Assembly (NCBI GenBank): GCA_920105625.2
Contig: OV050031.1
Coordinates: 227,960,194 to 228,024,193, forward strand
From: Clusia tigrina
Lineage: Eukaryota; Arthropoda; Insecta; Diptera; Clusiidae
Reading direction: 5' to 3'
Length of the DNA: 64,000 bases
The position numbers and the translations under genes were made by a program. This document shows positions 36,770 through 48,259 of the stretch, in pieces. The stretch's first letter is position 1. Each line of letters begins with the position of its first letter. Under the pieces are notes generated by a model that had not been told where the DNA came from, made no database searches, and saw only the letters and a list, made by a program, of their open reading frames with translations.

Positions 36770-39700
36770 AGGCGAAAAGAGTCGAAGCAATATAGTACCA
36801 CCGTGCCACTCTTTATATGTAATTTTGTCACCAATTTGACACCATGATGCACTGTGCTTGGAAACATTCGCCGGGCCCAGGTTTTGCGCTAAACTTTTGC
36901 CATCACATCGTTGCAATCGTGATGTCATTGATATCAAATAATATGAGAAAGTTCCCACCGGAATGGAGAATTGCACTTAAAGATACTCTCTTTGAAAGAG
37001 CAGCTTTCCGTATATTGGGCATGAATCCAGTGTGATATATTTTATTATTCCTTTCCTGTCTGAGCTATTCAGGCATATCATTTCCCTGTGCCTTGGTGCA
37101 GTGCAACTGTTTATCAACCATCCCCATAACCTCGTTGGTTGAGTCTGATCCTTTAGTGTCGGCCCTTTTCGGTTTTATTAATATTGAGAGACTTTTGAAA
37201 AAATTGTATTCAATCTCAATGCAAAATGCAAGTGGCAATCTGTTTGAATTCAGTGCCAATCATGATTTATCTGCCGTTTCCTGTGGCAAGTGCTGCTGCA
37301 GTTGCGATCATTTAACGCGATATATGAAGAGTGCTCCCAGCCACTCGTGCCTCTTGTACCCATTTGCGAGTTTCACGTGGATCTGGGTTGATATCATTTT
37401 GCCAAATAGCTGGAATTTGTTTTCGCTATAATCTTTTCTAGTGGGCTTGTAGTGGAGCATTCCTCTCCATGTGCTTTCTAGTGTGCTGTGTGTGCAGTGT
37501 GTGGCTTGTTGACGCACTCGCCCCATTTTTGGTGTAATTTGACGCTGCCTTGATGAATTATTTTGCTTTTAATTAAAATTTGTGCATGAATTGTGGACGC
37601 AGACAACGAATTTCGTAATAAAAGCCGCACAGTTCACTACTGCACGCATACGAGAACTTGCGCAGGCATTGGGGCAGTAAATTAGCACCAGAGCGAACGA
37701 GTAATTTAACGCTGAGCTGTCCTCTGTCCCGTTCAGAGCGTGCATTATGGTTGCAAATGCTTAACCCAATTGGACATAATTCATTCATTCTGAGTGCGAT
37801 TATAAATTCTATGGTGGGTGGTTACAAAATCATTGATATCTGTTAAAAACAACCCTTCACTCTGAGAGGTACACGATTTAAGTGGAAATTCTCGTAACTA
37901 TTATCAATATGCACAGTTTTCGGCATCCTGGTTTCCACATGTTAGCCACAAAAGTGTTCTTGTGTCGTAAAATGAGCGATCATGTTTACCACCTGAGCTC
38001 CTTGATTTGCAGATAATATAAAATTACTCATACGCTGAGGTGAGCACAATGAGAGCAAAATTGGGCAATCGAGACTGCCAAAGCAAGTTTGCAATTTGAT
38101 TTGCCTCGCAATTGCCAGTTGTGCCAGCGCCTAACTTAATGCGGTTAGTACTTTGCACGTTTGAACATAGTAACGCCAGCCACATGTGCATTTTTGCGCT
38201 CTGGTGCATTGGATTACGACAGTGATGTAAACGCAGTGGACGATTCTGCTGGAACAGCCATTATTGGCACTGTGACTGCTGCAAATGCTGTTGCGGGTAA
38301 TGCTGTTGAGTTGCATTTACGTGGTAAATGTGTTTCCAGATCCTAATTAGGCGCACAAACGGATAAATTCGTTTACACATGCCTCACTCTCAAACGTGAA
38401 ATCGTGAAATTAATTAGTTTCAATGTGGCACAGGCAGCCACAGTGCCCGCAGCAACTGATAAATTAGGAATATGTTGCGGAATTCCTCTCTGGTTTGACT
38501 TATTATCAATTAGAACAGAAGGCGTACCATGAGCTGGAAAGACAGCGGAAGCCTTGTTAAATTTTCCCCAACACTTCTGCAATAGTTTACGTCAATGAAG
38601 TGCACAAGGAAAGAAACATTTTAGAGTTGCTTTTCTCCCATTTAAATCCGCAATGCTCCATGAAGCAACAACGTGCAGCAGAGTCTCAGTGCGGGAAACT
38701 GAACTAAATTCAAACGAATGGTTTCTGCGAGTCGCACGTGTATTCAATAAATGTCCAACTTAGAAGCATGAGGAAGCAGTACAGGAAGTGGAAGGCAAAA
38801 CAAGTCTGCGTCGTCGTGGACGCAGAGCAACAAAAGGAGTTGTTTTCCTCCAGCTTGCCATTTGATATGTTTGCGTCACAGGGACAATGGGCAACAGCTA
38901 GTGGAAAGGAAGCTGCAGTGCTGCTGCAGCAAGTCAGAGATGCACTTCAGAGGATGAATTGTGGCTTCACAAACTTACTATCCGCAGCTTTTATATAGCT
39001 CAAAGGAAGCGCAAAGAGGAAGCGGTGCTGAGGTGCAGTCAACACGCTTTAAAGCTTCGATTGATTGCTCCGATTGCACGCTTCCAGCTTTAACTGAGGG
39101 CTAAGTAATTGGGTTTCATTTATGCTTAATTTGTGTATAAATTACTGAGCACTTCAACCGATACTGCGTGCGACAAATGACCATCAAATTATTTCAACCG
39201 GAAGTATTCGGGACACCTTCAAAGTCTGTGGGGACCAACTGAGTGAGAACATAATGCCGTAGAACTGATTGCACGTCAATTTGATGTCAGTAGGTTATCA
39301 AGGAACCACATAGATTCAAGGGAATTCACCTGCAAAGGCATCCTTGGTGCCATCCTTGCGCAGATGCCAGGCAAAACATAAAAGCAAGTTTTCCAGAATG
39401 AAAGGAAATTTATTTGACTGCCAACAAAATCCACACACACTCATTTTATGTTTAGCCAGGAGTGAAGAAGGAAGCAAGCTTCTCAACGTATAGAATAATT
39501 GGGAAAAAACTGAATGATAATTGTCCCATTTTAGATGTCGCGATTCGTGCCACGCAATATCGCTCAAATTGGAAATGTTGGAAGGCAGCACACAAAAACG
39601 AGGGGGAAACGCAACGCAAAGGTGGGCGAAAAAGCTGCTCTGCCTCAGTCGCGGCAACATCAATTCATTCAAACCGGATGAGCACTGTTTTCTTTGGGTT

Positions 39701-42030
39701 GGAAAACTTGAAAAGTTTTACACAAAAGCAGACTAAGTTGATCGCGTGAACGCAAGTGCACTTACGTAGCCACAGTTGAGTTATTGTTAAGTGACCATCC
39801 TAAAAGGCTGCGTCAGCATCAACGAATGCAATGATAGAAGACATTATGCCGCTGTTTCGCCTTCTGTATTCTGTACAACAGAATAGTATTTTGAATTGGA
39901 GTGCCCAAATAAAGTTGTTCTGCAGGATTGACCGTGGATTGGCCGCAGATTTATAAACACTCTGCTTTTGTTATTTACTCTTCTACGTACTTCGTGTTCC
40001 ACATAAGCTCCTCTCTTTCTACTATTCCCGAGTAATGGCTATGAAGATTAAGTCATGAACTTGTGTTCTCCTTGCTCTGGGTAAGGAATGGAAATCTTTA
40101 TTTCGACACTGTCCAAGCTCGATTAACTAATTTCTAGTTTGACTTTGGGCAGCAGTCGAATATTACCTCTGACTATGCTCACTTTAAAACTGCAATTGAG
40201 TTGTTGCAAGCTGCTGCAATTGCAACAGCACACAAAAATGCAGCAGCATCTCCACTGCTCTACAATGTGAACACAGTTGAGTTCATGTGGCGATAGCATG
40301 GACTGCAAATGTTGAGATTTGTTCAAAATTTACATCGCCAGCCAAAATTCAGAGGCTGTACACGAACACGCACAAAGAAGCACCGGCACTCGCTGTGGGA
40401 AGCGCAGCCAAGCATCGCACCTGCACGGACACTTGCCGTTTACCAATATTGAGCTGACTGACCGCTGCAACTCACATCGAGTGCTACTCGCTTGTGTCCT
40501 TGTGTTTTCGGAGGCAGTCCTTTCTTCCGAAGCATCTGCAGTATGGATAAGAAGTGAGGGTGTGCATGACTACACGAGCATGTCCTGCAAAACTGTTTTA
40601 TGCATAGTTTTGCAAAACTCTGCTGCAGATACGCAAAAACGACAAAAGTGTAGCTGAAGTGCACAAACTGTGGAAGGAGGGCAATTGAATGGCAGTCACT
40701 ACTTGGCACATTTAAGCCCCTCTATTTCTGCGTCCTTTTGTTTGGAAATGATTTCTGTTGATATTGTTTTTGTCAATTTTCAGTATCTTTCGGCATTTGC
40801 AGCCCATTGAAGCGCGCTGCAGTGGTTACTTCCACTTCGCAGCAGGATATGTAAGACCACCAGCAATGGCTCCCTTGATCTCCATCTTGGCTGCAACTTT
40901 TACTTTATCAACTCTATAAAATATCAACAAGTTTTCTTTGCATTTGTTGTTTTCCTGTTATTTTACAAGTTTGCTCTAAATAATTGCCCAACAAATATCA
41001 AAGAAGCGCAGAAATTCAGTGGCTCCCTCCTCCTGCCGCCGTAAGAATGCATCACCACTAATACCGCAGTTGCTGTTGCCAAGCAAGATGTTGCAAAATT
41101 TATGAGCTGTAAGACAATGGCAACCTCGACAAAACATTAGCAAAGCCAAAGAAATGTACTCGAAGGAAAAGAATTTCAACAGTGCGGCAATAAAACAACG
41201 TGCAACAAGCAATAAACACCAAACAAACAAGAAATGAGTGCTAATAAAACAAAGCAACGAAATATTTGCAGCTCCTTGCGGAATATTCTTCCCGACACTT
41301 GAAAATATGGCTTGGAAGTGTGCAAAATGAATCATCGAAGCGGGCGGGGCGGAATTTCTGAGCGCACATAATCGAAAATTAATGAGAAAAAGCAGATTCT
41401 TAAGCACTCGAAATCAGTGGAATCCACCGACAGAAATGAGTAAAGCACAATTCCCTGCTGCAATACAGGGACGCAATTGATTCAGTGAGAATAATGCATC
41501 TTATAAAGTTTCTAAGCAGCCGCAAACTATTAAAAAGTATGAGCCAAATACCGAAGTAATCGCAATGAACTGTGGCCAAGCCAAGTCGTAAATTGTTGCG
41601 TCGCAACCCGCACCGCTCTGTGGTCAGCAAGGAGCAAACTTTCTGCCGTTCCTTGCAAGCCAAAATAACAATGATAAGCTGCAGGGAGAGCATCGCAATT
41701 GGCAGCTCCTCCAACAATGCAAAAAGTTTTAAGCTAACAAAGAAAAGTGTAAAACAGCAGTTTTGGTCGCAGATAACTTACTGGCGCTTCCTCCAATTGA
41801 GACTATAAAAAATTGTGCAGGACAGTCATGGGGAAATATCTTACGCTGGTGCAAGGAACGAAAGGAGAACTCTTTTTAAGCTGACAATTGTATTTTCTTT
41901 GTGACGCATTCCACGCGCTTTTATGTCGTTGCCCTCAACTGTGACTGGGCCAAAAAGTTTTGGCCCGCAAATTATCTGTGCTCACTTTTTGTCACTTTGT
42001 GATGTTGTTTTATTTCTTATTTTTATTTCA
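36770..42030. other. No gene recognised; unique AT-rich DNA
   Basis: This is the longest stretch without transposon remains in the right two thirds of the window. Many poly-purine and AC/GT-rich sections, but no motif, exon pair or RNA structure was seen. It may be intron of the gene suggested by the next feature. Confidence 0.45.
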
Positions 42031-42032
42031 AG

Positions 42033-42205
42033 TTATACGCGATGAATACGTCTGCGAAAAGGGAATGTGGAAAATTTGGACACAATACGCGTATCAGTTG
42101 CACGATGCGGCTATTGAACTCTTTAAGATCTTAAAATATTATCAAGTCAACCAGAATTGTACCAACAATGTATTTTGCAAAGCCATGATGATGAATGGTC
42201 TGCAG
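42033..42205 (+). CDS. Candidate internal exon, unidentified protein
   Basis: A pyrimidine-rich tract (TTTTATTTCTTATTTTTATTTCAG-like, ending TTTCAAG at 42032) precedes an open 173-bp stretch that ends CTGCAG followed by GTAGAA. The frame reads, after one split codon, IRDEYVCEKGMWKIWTQYAY, then QLHDAAIELFKILKYYQVNQ, then NCTNNVFCKAMMMNGLQ. The peptide has mixed polarity, three Cys and an N-glycosylation-type site (NCT), unlike the low-complexity chance frames around it. The upstream junction would be phase 1 and the downstream one phase 0. I do not recognise the family. The donor GTAGAA is weak and no partner exon can be matched, so chance remains possible. Confidence 0.28.
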
Positions 42206-42284
42206 GTAGAATAGGACGCTGGCTTAAGGAGAAGGTTGGAGCAGTTTATAACGAGTGATTAGAAAGTCCTTTCTAGAATATATC

Positions 42285-42332
42285 ATATAGATTAGATTAG
42301 ATTTATTTAAGGGTGTTATAACTGCGACCTGA
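42285..42332 (-). mobile_element. Terminal piece of a Loa-like 3' end
   Basis: Minus strand: AAATCAGGTCGCAGTTATAA, then CACCCTTAAATAAATCTAATCTAATC. It matches the end of the elements at 20060-20115 and 60281-60346, with a (TAATC)n tail. Only about 48 bp. Confidence 0.6.
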
Positions 42333-42435
42333 TTTCTCAAATAACTCACTGTTTATTAGTAAGTATATGATCAGATCCTTCCGACTTTTGCCGCTATAAT
42401 TTACTTAGCTCATCAACTGATTGCTTGCATGTAGA

Positions 42436-42612
42436 TAGATAGATATATTTAAGGGTGTTATACACTGCGACCTGAAAGATCTATTGTGATGCCCCTATTT
42501 CTTTGAAAGAAGAGGTTAATTTTCGACAGGAATTCATATATTTTGGAGGAATCAAGTTGAAGGATCTTGCTCATATCTAAGATATAATCTCCAAAACACC
42601 TGAGTCATTGCT
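42436..42612 (-). mobile_element. Loa-like 3' end fragment
   Basis: The minus strand matches 19905-20115 over its whole length: GTTTTGGAGATTATATCTTA, GATCCTTCAACTTGATTCCT, ATATGAATTCCTGTCGAAAA, GATCTTTCAGGTCGCAGTG and a TATC/TAGA-type microsatellite tail. This is a second 5'-truncated copy of the same family with a shorter internal segment. Confidence 0.75.
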
Positions 42613-43121
42613 GGCATGTACTCTCCAGTTTATATTATGATGAAAATTCGGATTTCGTACTGAGCAGCAATTCATTTACCTACAAGATTGTCTTGGTTAT
42701 ATCCGAGATCGGTTTTAGTAGGTAAGTGTATCCATGTTAATAAAACTACTTACGAGCGATTCCCTGCCAGCTCTGATTTGATCACAAATAGTCTGATTGC
42801 GAACACCGCTCTGCTTACCGAATAAGTTCTTATTGTACAGGAACTGTACGCATATCCTCCGATACTGAGCCCAATTGCACTCGTTTCAGTTTCCTCTTCC
42901 CATTTAGTTAGTTTTTGTGTCTCTAAAATCCCTCTACTATTACTTTATCTACCTTGGTTCATTCAGTATTCCAGTGCTTTACTACTATATTATATTTTCT
43001 CTCAATGGAAATGACTGAGTCCTTAAAATTGTAGAAGAATTGTTGGCTTGTCACTGTGAAATACTGAATCCACTTCATTTCTGGGATCAATTTTGAATGA
43101 TGGGCTTGTAAGTGAAATATA

Positions 43122-44893
43122 TCTTCTTCTTCTTAGGTGGCCATTACCACCCGTGGTCGGGTTACGGTCGATATGAGCACCTCTTGCCAGGCGTCTCTAA
43201 TTCGCGCGCGCCTTCTCCAATTAGTCACACCACGCGTGGTCAGTGCTTCCTCAGCTTGGTCTATCCACCGGAGGCACGGTCTCCCTCTTCGCTGTCGACC
43301 AACGGCTCTCGCTTCGAATACCTTTTTCGCCGGAGCTTCTTCATCCATACGATGAACATGCGTAGTCCCTGAATGTTTAAATGCTGAACTATGTCAATCT
43401 GGGCGTAGAGCCCAAACAACTCGCGATTCATTCGAATGCGATAGTCGTCGCCAACTCGAACAGGACCAAAGACTTTGCGAAGAACTTTCCTCTCGAACAC
43501 CCCAAGAGCGACTGCGTCTGTTTGCGATACCACCCTTGCCTCAGCGCCAAAAAGAAGCACAGGTAGAATGAGCGTCTTGTAGAGTATCAGCTTCGTCGAT
43601 CGAGAGAGGACTCTGCAACCCAATTGCTTACTGAGCCCACCTATTAGCAATTGTGATTCTTCGCTCTATCTCCTGGATGACATCATTACTGGTGTTAACG
43701 GCGGTCCCAAGGTATGTAAATTCCTCGACCACTTCAGGTTGCAGTTTCCCGCTGGAACATGAGAGCCTAGACGCCGCGCTCCACTGTTTGCAGACAGCAT
43801 ATACTTCGTTTTGCCCTCGTTTACCGTCAAACCCACTTTGGCTGATTCCTTTTCAATAGCATTGAAAGCAGCAGTAACATCTCTCTTGGTCCGACCGATA
43901 ATATCGATATAACCAACGTAAGCAAGGAGCTGCACAACTTTGTAGAAAATGGTGCCATTGCTATGCACACCTGCCTTTCGTATGATCCCCTCCATGATGA
44001 AGTTGAGATCGCAAGAGTGCCATTGCGACCGGCCTTTCGTAGAATCCCCTCCATTATGAAGTTGAAGAGATCGCAGGATAACGGGTCGCCTTGTCTGACC
44101 CCTCGTTCAGTATTAAAGTTTTCGGAACGTTTTACCTTGACGGAGGAGCTGCTCGTTTTGCTCAACGTCATCCCGCAGAGTCTTATCAACTTTCCAGATA
44201 TACCGAACTCAGACGTTGTTTCGTACAGGCAATTCCGCATCGGGCTATCGATCGCAGCTTTATAATCAACAAAGAGAGAGAGAGAGAGTGTCGATTTCAT
44301 TTTCGTGGGTGTTTTACAGGATTTGTCGTAGTATGAAAATCTGGTCTATGGTGGATTTACCAGGTCCAAAGCCGCACTGATAAGATCTAGTCAGTGTTTT
44401 AGTATGCGACTTCAATCTTTCAAACAGTCGCTCGACAGGACCTTATATGCGATGGAAATGAGACTGATGCCTCGGTAGTTGGCGCAGATTGTTGGGTGAC
44501 CTTTCTTCAGTACAGGGCAAAGCACGCTGATATTCCAATCGTCGGACATGCTTTCCTCTGGCCATATTTTGTTGATGAGTTGATGCATACACCATTTCAA
44601 TTCATCGTCGCCGGCTTTAAGCAATTCGGCTGGCAGGCCGTCACCACCCGCTGCCTGGTTGTTTTTGAGTCGCTGTATAGCAACTCGTACCTTGACATCG
44701 CTAGGTAGTGGGACTTCCATTCTGTCCTCGTCGATTGGTGGTATCGCACTGCATTCCTCTTAAGTGGAATTGGTAGAATCATCACCCGTAAGTAGATTTG
44801 AGAAATGCTGTCTCCACACTCTCAGGGCACACTGCGTATCTGCAACCAGGTCTCTTTTTTCATCCCTACAGGTGGATGGAATGAATAGTCTTC
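43122..44893 (-). mobile_element. RTE-like non-LTR retrotransposon, 5'-truncated, with 12-bp target duplication
   Basis: Flanked by AAGTGAAATATA at 43110-43121 and 44894-44905. The minus strand starts within ORF2: DEKRDLVADTQCALRVW, then IQRLKNNQAAGGDGLPAELL (RT block 1), WNISVLCPVLKKGHPTICAN and YRGISLISIAYKVLS (block 2), RGVRQGDPLSCDLFNFIMEG (block 4). The catalytic box is altered (YVGYIDIIGR where YADDIDIIGR is expected), followed by FERKVLRKVFGPVRVGDDYR and a C-terminal GRQRRGRPCLRWIDQAEEAL. It ends in (AAG)n, the short microsatellite tail usual for RTE-like elements. A 60-bp duplication lies at 43974-44060. Several frameshifts and the lost Asp residues make it dead. Confidence 0.88.
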
Positions 44894-44905
44894 AAGTGAA
44901 ATATA

Positions 44906-46486
44906 CAGTCTCGTATAATGAAGGACGGAATGGATTTATATGGTGTTGATGCCTATGCTTGTATATTGGATACATAGATTTCTTCTTCGTTGAAAAATAT
45001 CCTTTTAAAGAACAGCATTTTTAAAAGAAAGAATCCTGCCTCCCTGCCTGATTTTGCTCCAAACCCAAAGTCAAATTTCCAAAGAGCATTATTTTAGGAT
45101 CGAAGGATGTGGAGATGCATTCATAAGACATTTATGGTGCATGCAATAAATTCCATTTAGGGCCTCATTTGAAAAATTGTACCATACCCCATAGGAAAAG
45201 TTATCATATCTTTGCTGATAGAACTAGCCACTGCTTCCAGCCAACGGGGTTCCTTGTCAAAATCGACTTCAAATAACCAAACTAAACAAATATGCAGAGA
45301 ACAAAGGCGAACTACACTAGATACACCAGTACAATATCATGGCCGAAGCAATCTCCACCATTCATCAGTGCACTGTGACTTGGCAACAATGGAGATTAAC
45401 TGTGTGCAGATTAAATTGTCCTTAATGCTTGCTTTGAGCATGTAACTAGTTCCCCTTGCTACTACTTGTTTATCTTACCAGGTATTTGCGCTGCGCTGCA
45501 GAACTCAACCAACCAAACCACACAAAGTTGACTCTCCCCAATTCGTATGCTTGCATCCCGCATTACTCGAAGCCACTCCAGTTTTTCTTGCACAGCTTTC
45601 TTTATGAGTGTCATTGCTGATTTGTGTGGATTTAATTTGATTTTGATGGGAAGTTTGACTGCAAAGTCTCACTTTGCGCATCTTTCATGTGTATTGCATT
45701 ACAATGGGCTCTTGTGTGCCGAATAAATGAATTGAATACGGATCGAAAATGATTTCAATTGCGCTTGTGGTTTGCTTTGTTCTGTTCTGTTACGACTAAT
45801 TAGCTAATTAGTGCCGTTTCAGTTGCTTTTACGAAATAATTGACACGGAATTTGTAATCTTTTGAACAATCGGGGGGTAATTTTGATTTTGGAGCAGGCG
45901 TTTATTTTAATTCGCTAGTTACAAAATTCTTTAATGGATAATTGGAAGCCGCAAAGCACCTTCTGCAATTTCCACACTCAATTTCAAGCTCAATAGTACA
46001 GAAATTCCATAACCGCATTTAAAATGATGTAAGTTGATAGTAAAAGTGAATCAGAGCGAATATGAAGCAATGTGCATGGCAAGGAGGGAAAGGAGTTTTT
46101 AACATTTCGAGAGGGTGTGTGATATTTCCGTCAATCTCTGAAGCAACTTAAACTATCTTTGTTCATTTTATCATATGATTATTCTGAAATCATTGGAATA
46201 TACAGTATCCCAATAACATATATCACTCAAACAGTAATGATATTGCTCATACTGGATACTATCCCTAAGATTGGAAACTGCCGCATAATATAATGATGGC
46301 TAAACCAGGGAAAGATTCCAGCCAATCTGCTCATATGGAACAATCAGTCCTGTGCCAGTGCTCTCACAACTCCTTGAAAAACGCTTTGGAGAGACATAAC
46401 GCCGATCATTCCTCAACATCTGATTTTGAGTAAAACACAGCACAATCGAACAAGTTCATCGTAGTGTAATCTAATGTTAAAGGTTG
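44906..46486. other. No gene recognised; unique AT-rich DNA
   Basis: Nothing beyond chance-length frames. Confidence 0.5.
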
Positions 46487-46867
46487 GGCCATCGCCCTTA
46501 GGCACTGCGACCACAGAGATCTCTTGTGCTAGCCCATTCCTTCAATTCGTGATTGCTGTGCTCAGCAATTGAATCAGACTAGCCTGCGATGCTTGCATCA
46601 GGTCGTCATTTCCGAGAAAGTGTTTGCCGAGGTGCCTTACTCTTGTAGATGCCCCATAGACTCATCGTCTTCTCGGCAAAATCTACATAATTTGACATCA
46701 AGGAGGCCATATGGACATATGATATAGAGATGTGTAGAACTTCTACACCAACACACGTCTAAACAGATACAATCGAAAGCCTTGTGATCTTTTACCGGAG
46801 CTCCGTGGTATATAAAAAATTCGAACACTCCCAAGGACTTGAGCATACCTACCGTAGCAGAAGACAT
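46487..46867 (-). pseudogene. Loa-like ORF2 C-terminus fragment
   Basis: The minus strand reads HLYIICPYGLLDVKLCRFCR followed by EDDESMGHL. The CRFC...E-D-E-x-x-x-H-L pattern is the Cys/His motif downstream of RNase H in Loa/I-like elements, as at 19840 (CRFCGERDETSLHV). The tail reads GATCTCTGTGGTCGCAGTGC. A stop follows the motif. Confidence 0.7.
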
Positions 46868-47069
46868 TATAAGGTTCGGTTAGGTTCGGTTGCGAAGGCG
46901 TGTGCGTGTATATATCTATTTTTGGTTTCTACCAGATATGTTTCTTCTGGAAAGTTATCTTGGGCTTTATTGGCATCGCATTGTCTGATACTTCTCGTGG
47001 CCAATTGAAACTGAATGAATCCTCCTCGGTTGCTTTACAAAATCCTTATGCGACTCGATGTATCTTAGT
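46868..47069 (-). mobile_element. Loa-like terminal repeats (GGTTAGG/GGTTGCGA)
   Basis: GGTTCGGTTAGGTTCGGTTG followed by CGAAGGCGTGTGCG (46872-46905) is nearly the same as GGTTAGGTTGCGAGGGCGTG at 47077. Read on the minus strand they are successive 3' ends of one retroelement type. Confidence 0.5.
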
Positions 47070-48250
47070 AGAATAGGTTAGGTTGCGAGGGCGTGTGCGG
47101 ATACGCCATCCACACTTCCACTCGGAGACATCTGTCTCCATTGTGGCTGCCTTCAAAAATGCCAAGAGGAGTCATACTCGTCCTTACCCTCGAATTCCGT
47201 ATATATTAGAGGTACCAGTTGGTTTTCCAGATGAAAGTGTGGAGATCCGATAAGTCCACCTTCTTTACCTCTGTCAAGCTTGTGAAGAAGCGCGACCCCA
47301 AACATTGAAGTCGCTTCAACTGTAGTCTTGGACATTGACATAAAAAGTGATGAATCGATCCTATCTCTGCTTCATCATGGCAACTCCTGCTTAGCCCTCT
47401 CGACGGAATACGCCAACGTTGAAGCATTGGTGTGATAGAACAATGACCGGTAATGACCCCCGCAAGTTCTCCTACTGCAGGTTTGTAGAGCCCTAAAAGA
47501 ACCTTCGTTTTCTTCATGTCTTACCTGAGACTTCACAGCCGTCACGATTAGTCCACAAGTTGTTTGTCACCGCAATAGTGAATTCATCTGTGAATTCATC
47601 CGTTCACATATCGGGATTTGTATTGAGGTGTCTGCTTCGTTCTTGTCCATTTCAGAGCCCCTTCTGGCCATCTCGTCCGCTAATTCATTCTCTTCTATAT
47701 TGCTATGTCCGGGAACCCAGCAAAGTGAGACCTTGTGGAGTCCAGTGTTCGGTGGTGAGGTACGAGATTTCATTACCAACTTCGTTTTAACTGTGTTGGA
47801 TTCTATTGCCTTAATCCCCGCCTGACTAACCACACAGATAGTGATATTCGAGGGTCGAATTGTACTACTTTGTATCAGCCTGGCCGCTTTCTCAATTGCA
47901 TAGACATCGGCTTGAAAGACGCTGCATGCGTCAGGCACTCGATATGACTGTTTTGCCTGCAAGCCTTCCGAGAAGACACCCGCCGCCGATCCACTCTCCA
48001 TCTTTGAGCCGTCAGTGTAGATGATAATGTCAGAATTACCCGTTACAGAGCCTGACTCCCAGTTTTCTCTGGTTGTATAGAGAGTTGGAATTCTAGCTGA
48101 AAAGTCTAGAGTAGAAGTCCATCTTTGAGCGTTGTAAGTATGCAAGATTTCAAAACTTATTGTTAGGTTCCTGAAGGAAAGAGTGAGGGGCAGAGAGAAA
48201 ATAATTAAGAAGAGAAAAACAAAATTTATTTCAAAGAGAAAGATAAGAAT
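47070..48250 (-). pseudogene. Loa-like ORF2: RNase H and C-terminal zinc motif
   Basis: On the minus strand an intact-looking 228-codon frame (48250-47567) contains DIIIYTDGSKMESGSAAGVF (first catalytic Asp of RNase H), then CSVFQADVYAIEKAARLIQS (the catalytic Glu position is replaced by Asp), CVVSQAGIKAIES (the usual SDSQAA Asp is changed to V), and VSLCWVPGHSNIEENELADE (final acidic residues). A frameshift follows near 47560, then TGHCSITPMLQRWRIPSRGL, EAEIGSIHHFLCQCPRLQLK and the 3' end ending in CGCACACGCCCTCGCAACCT AACC. Loss of the central Asp suggests no activity. In Loa elements RNase H removes the RNA template during integration. Confidence 0.85.
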
Positions 48251-48259
48251 CAATTCTTA

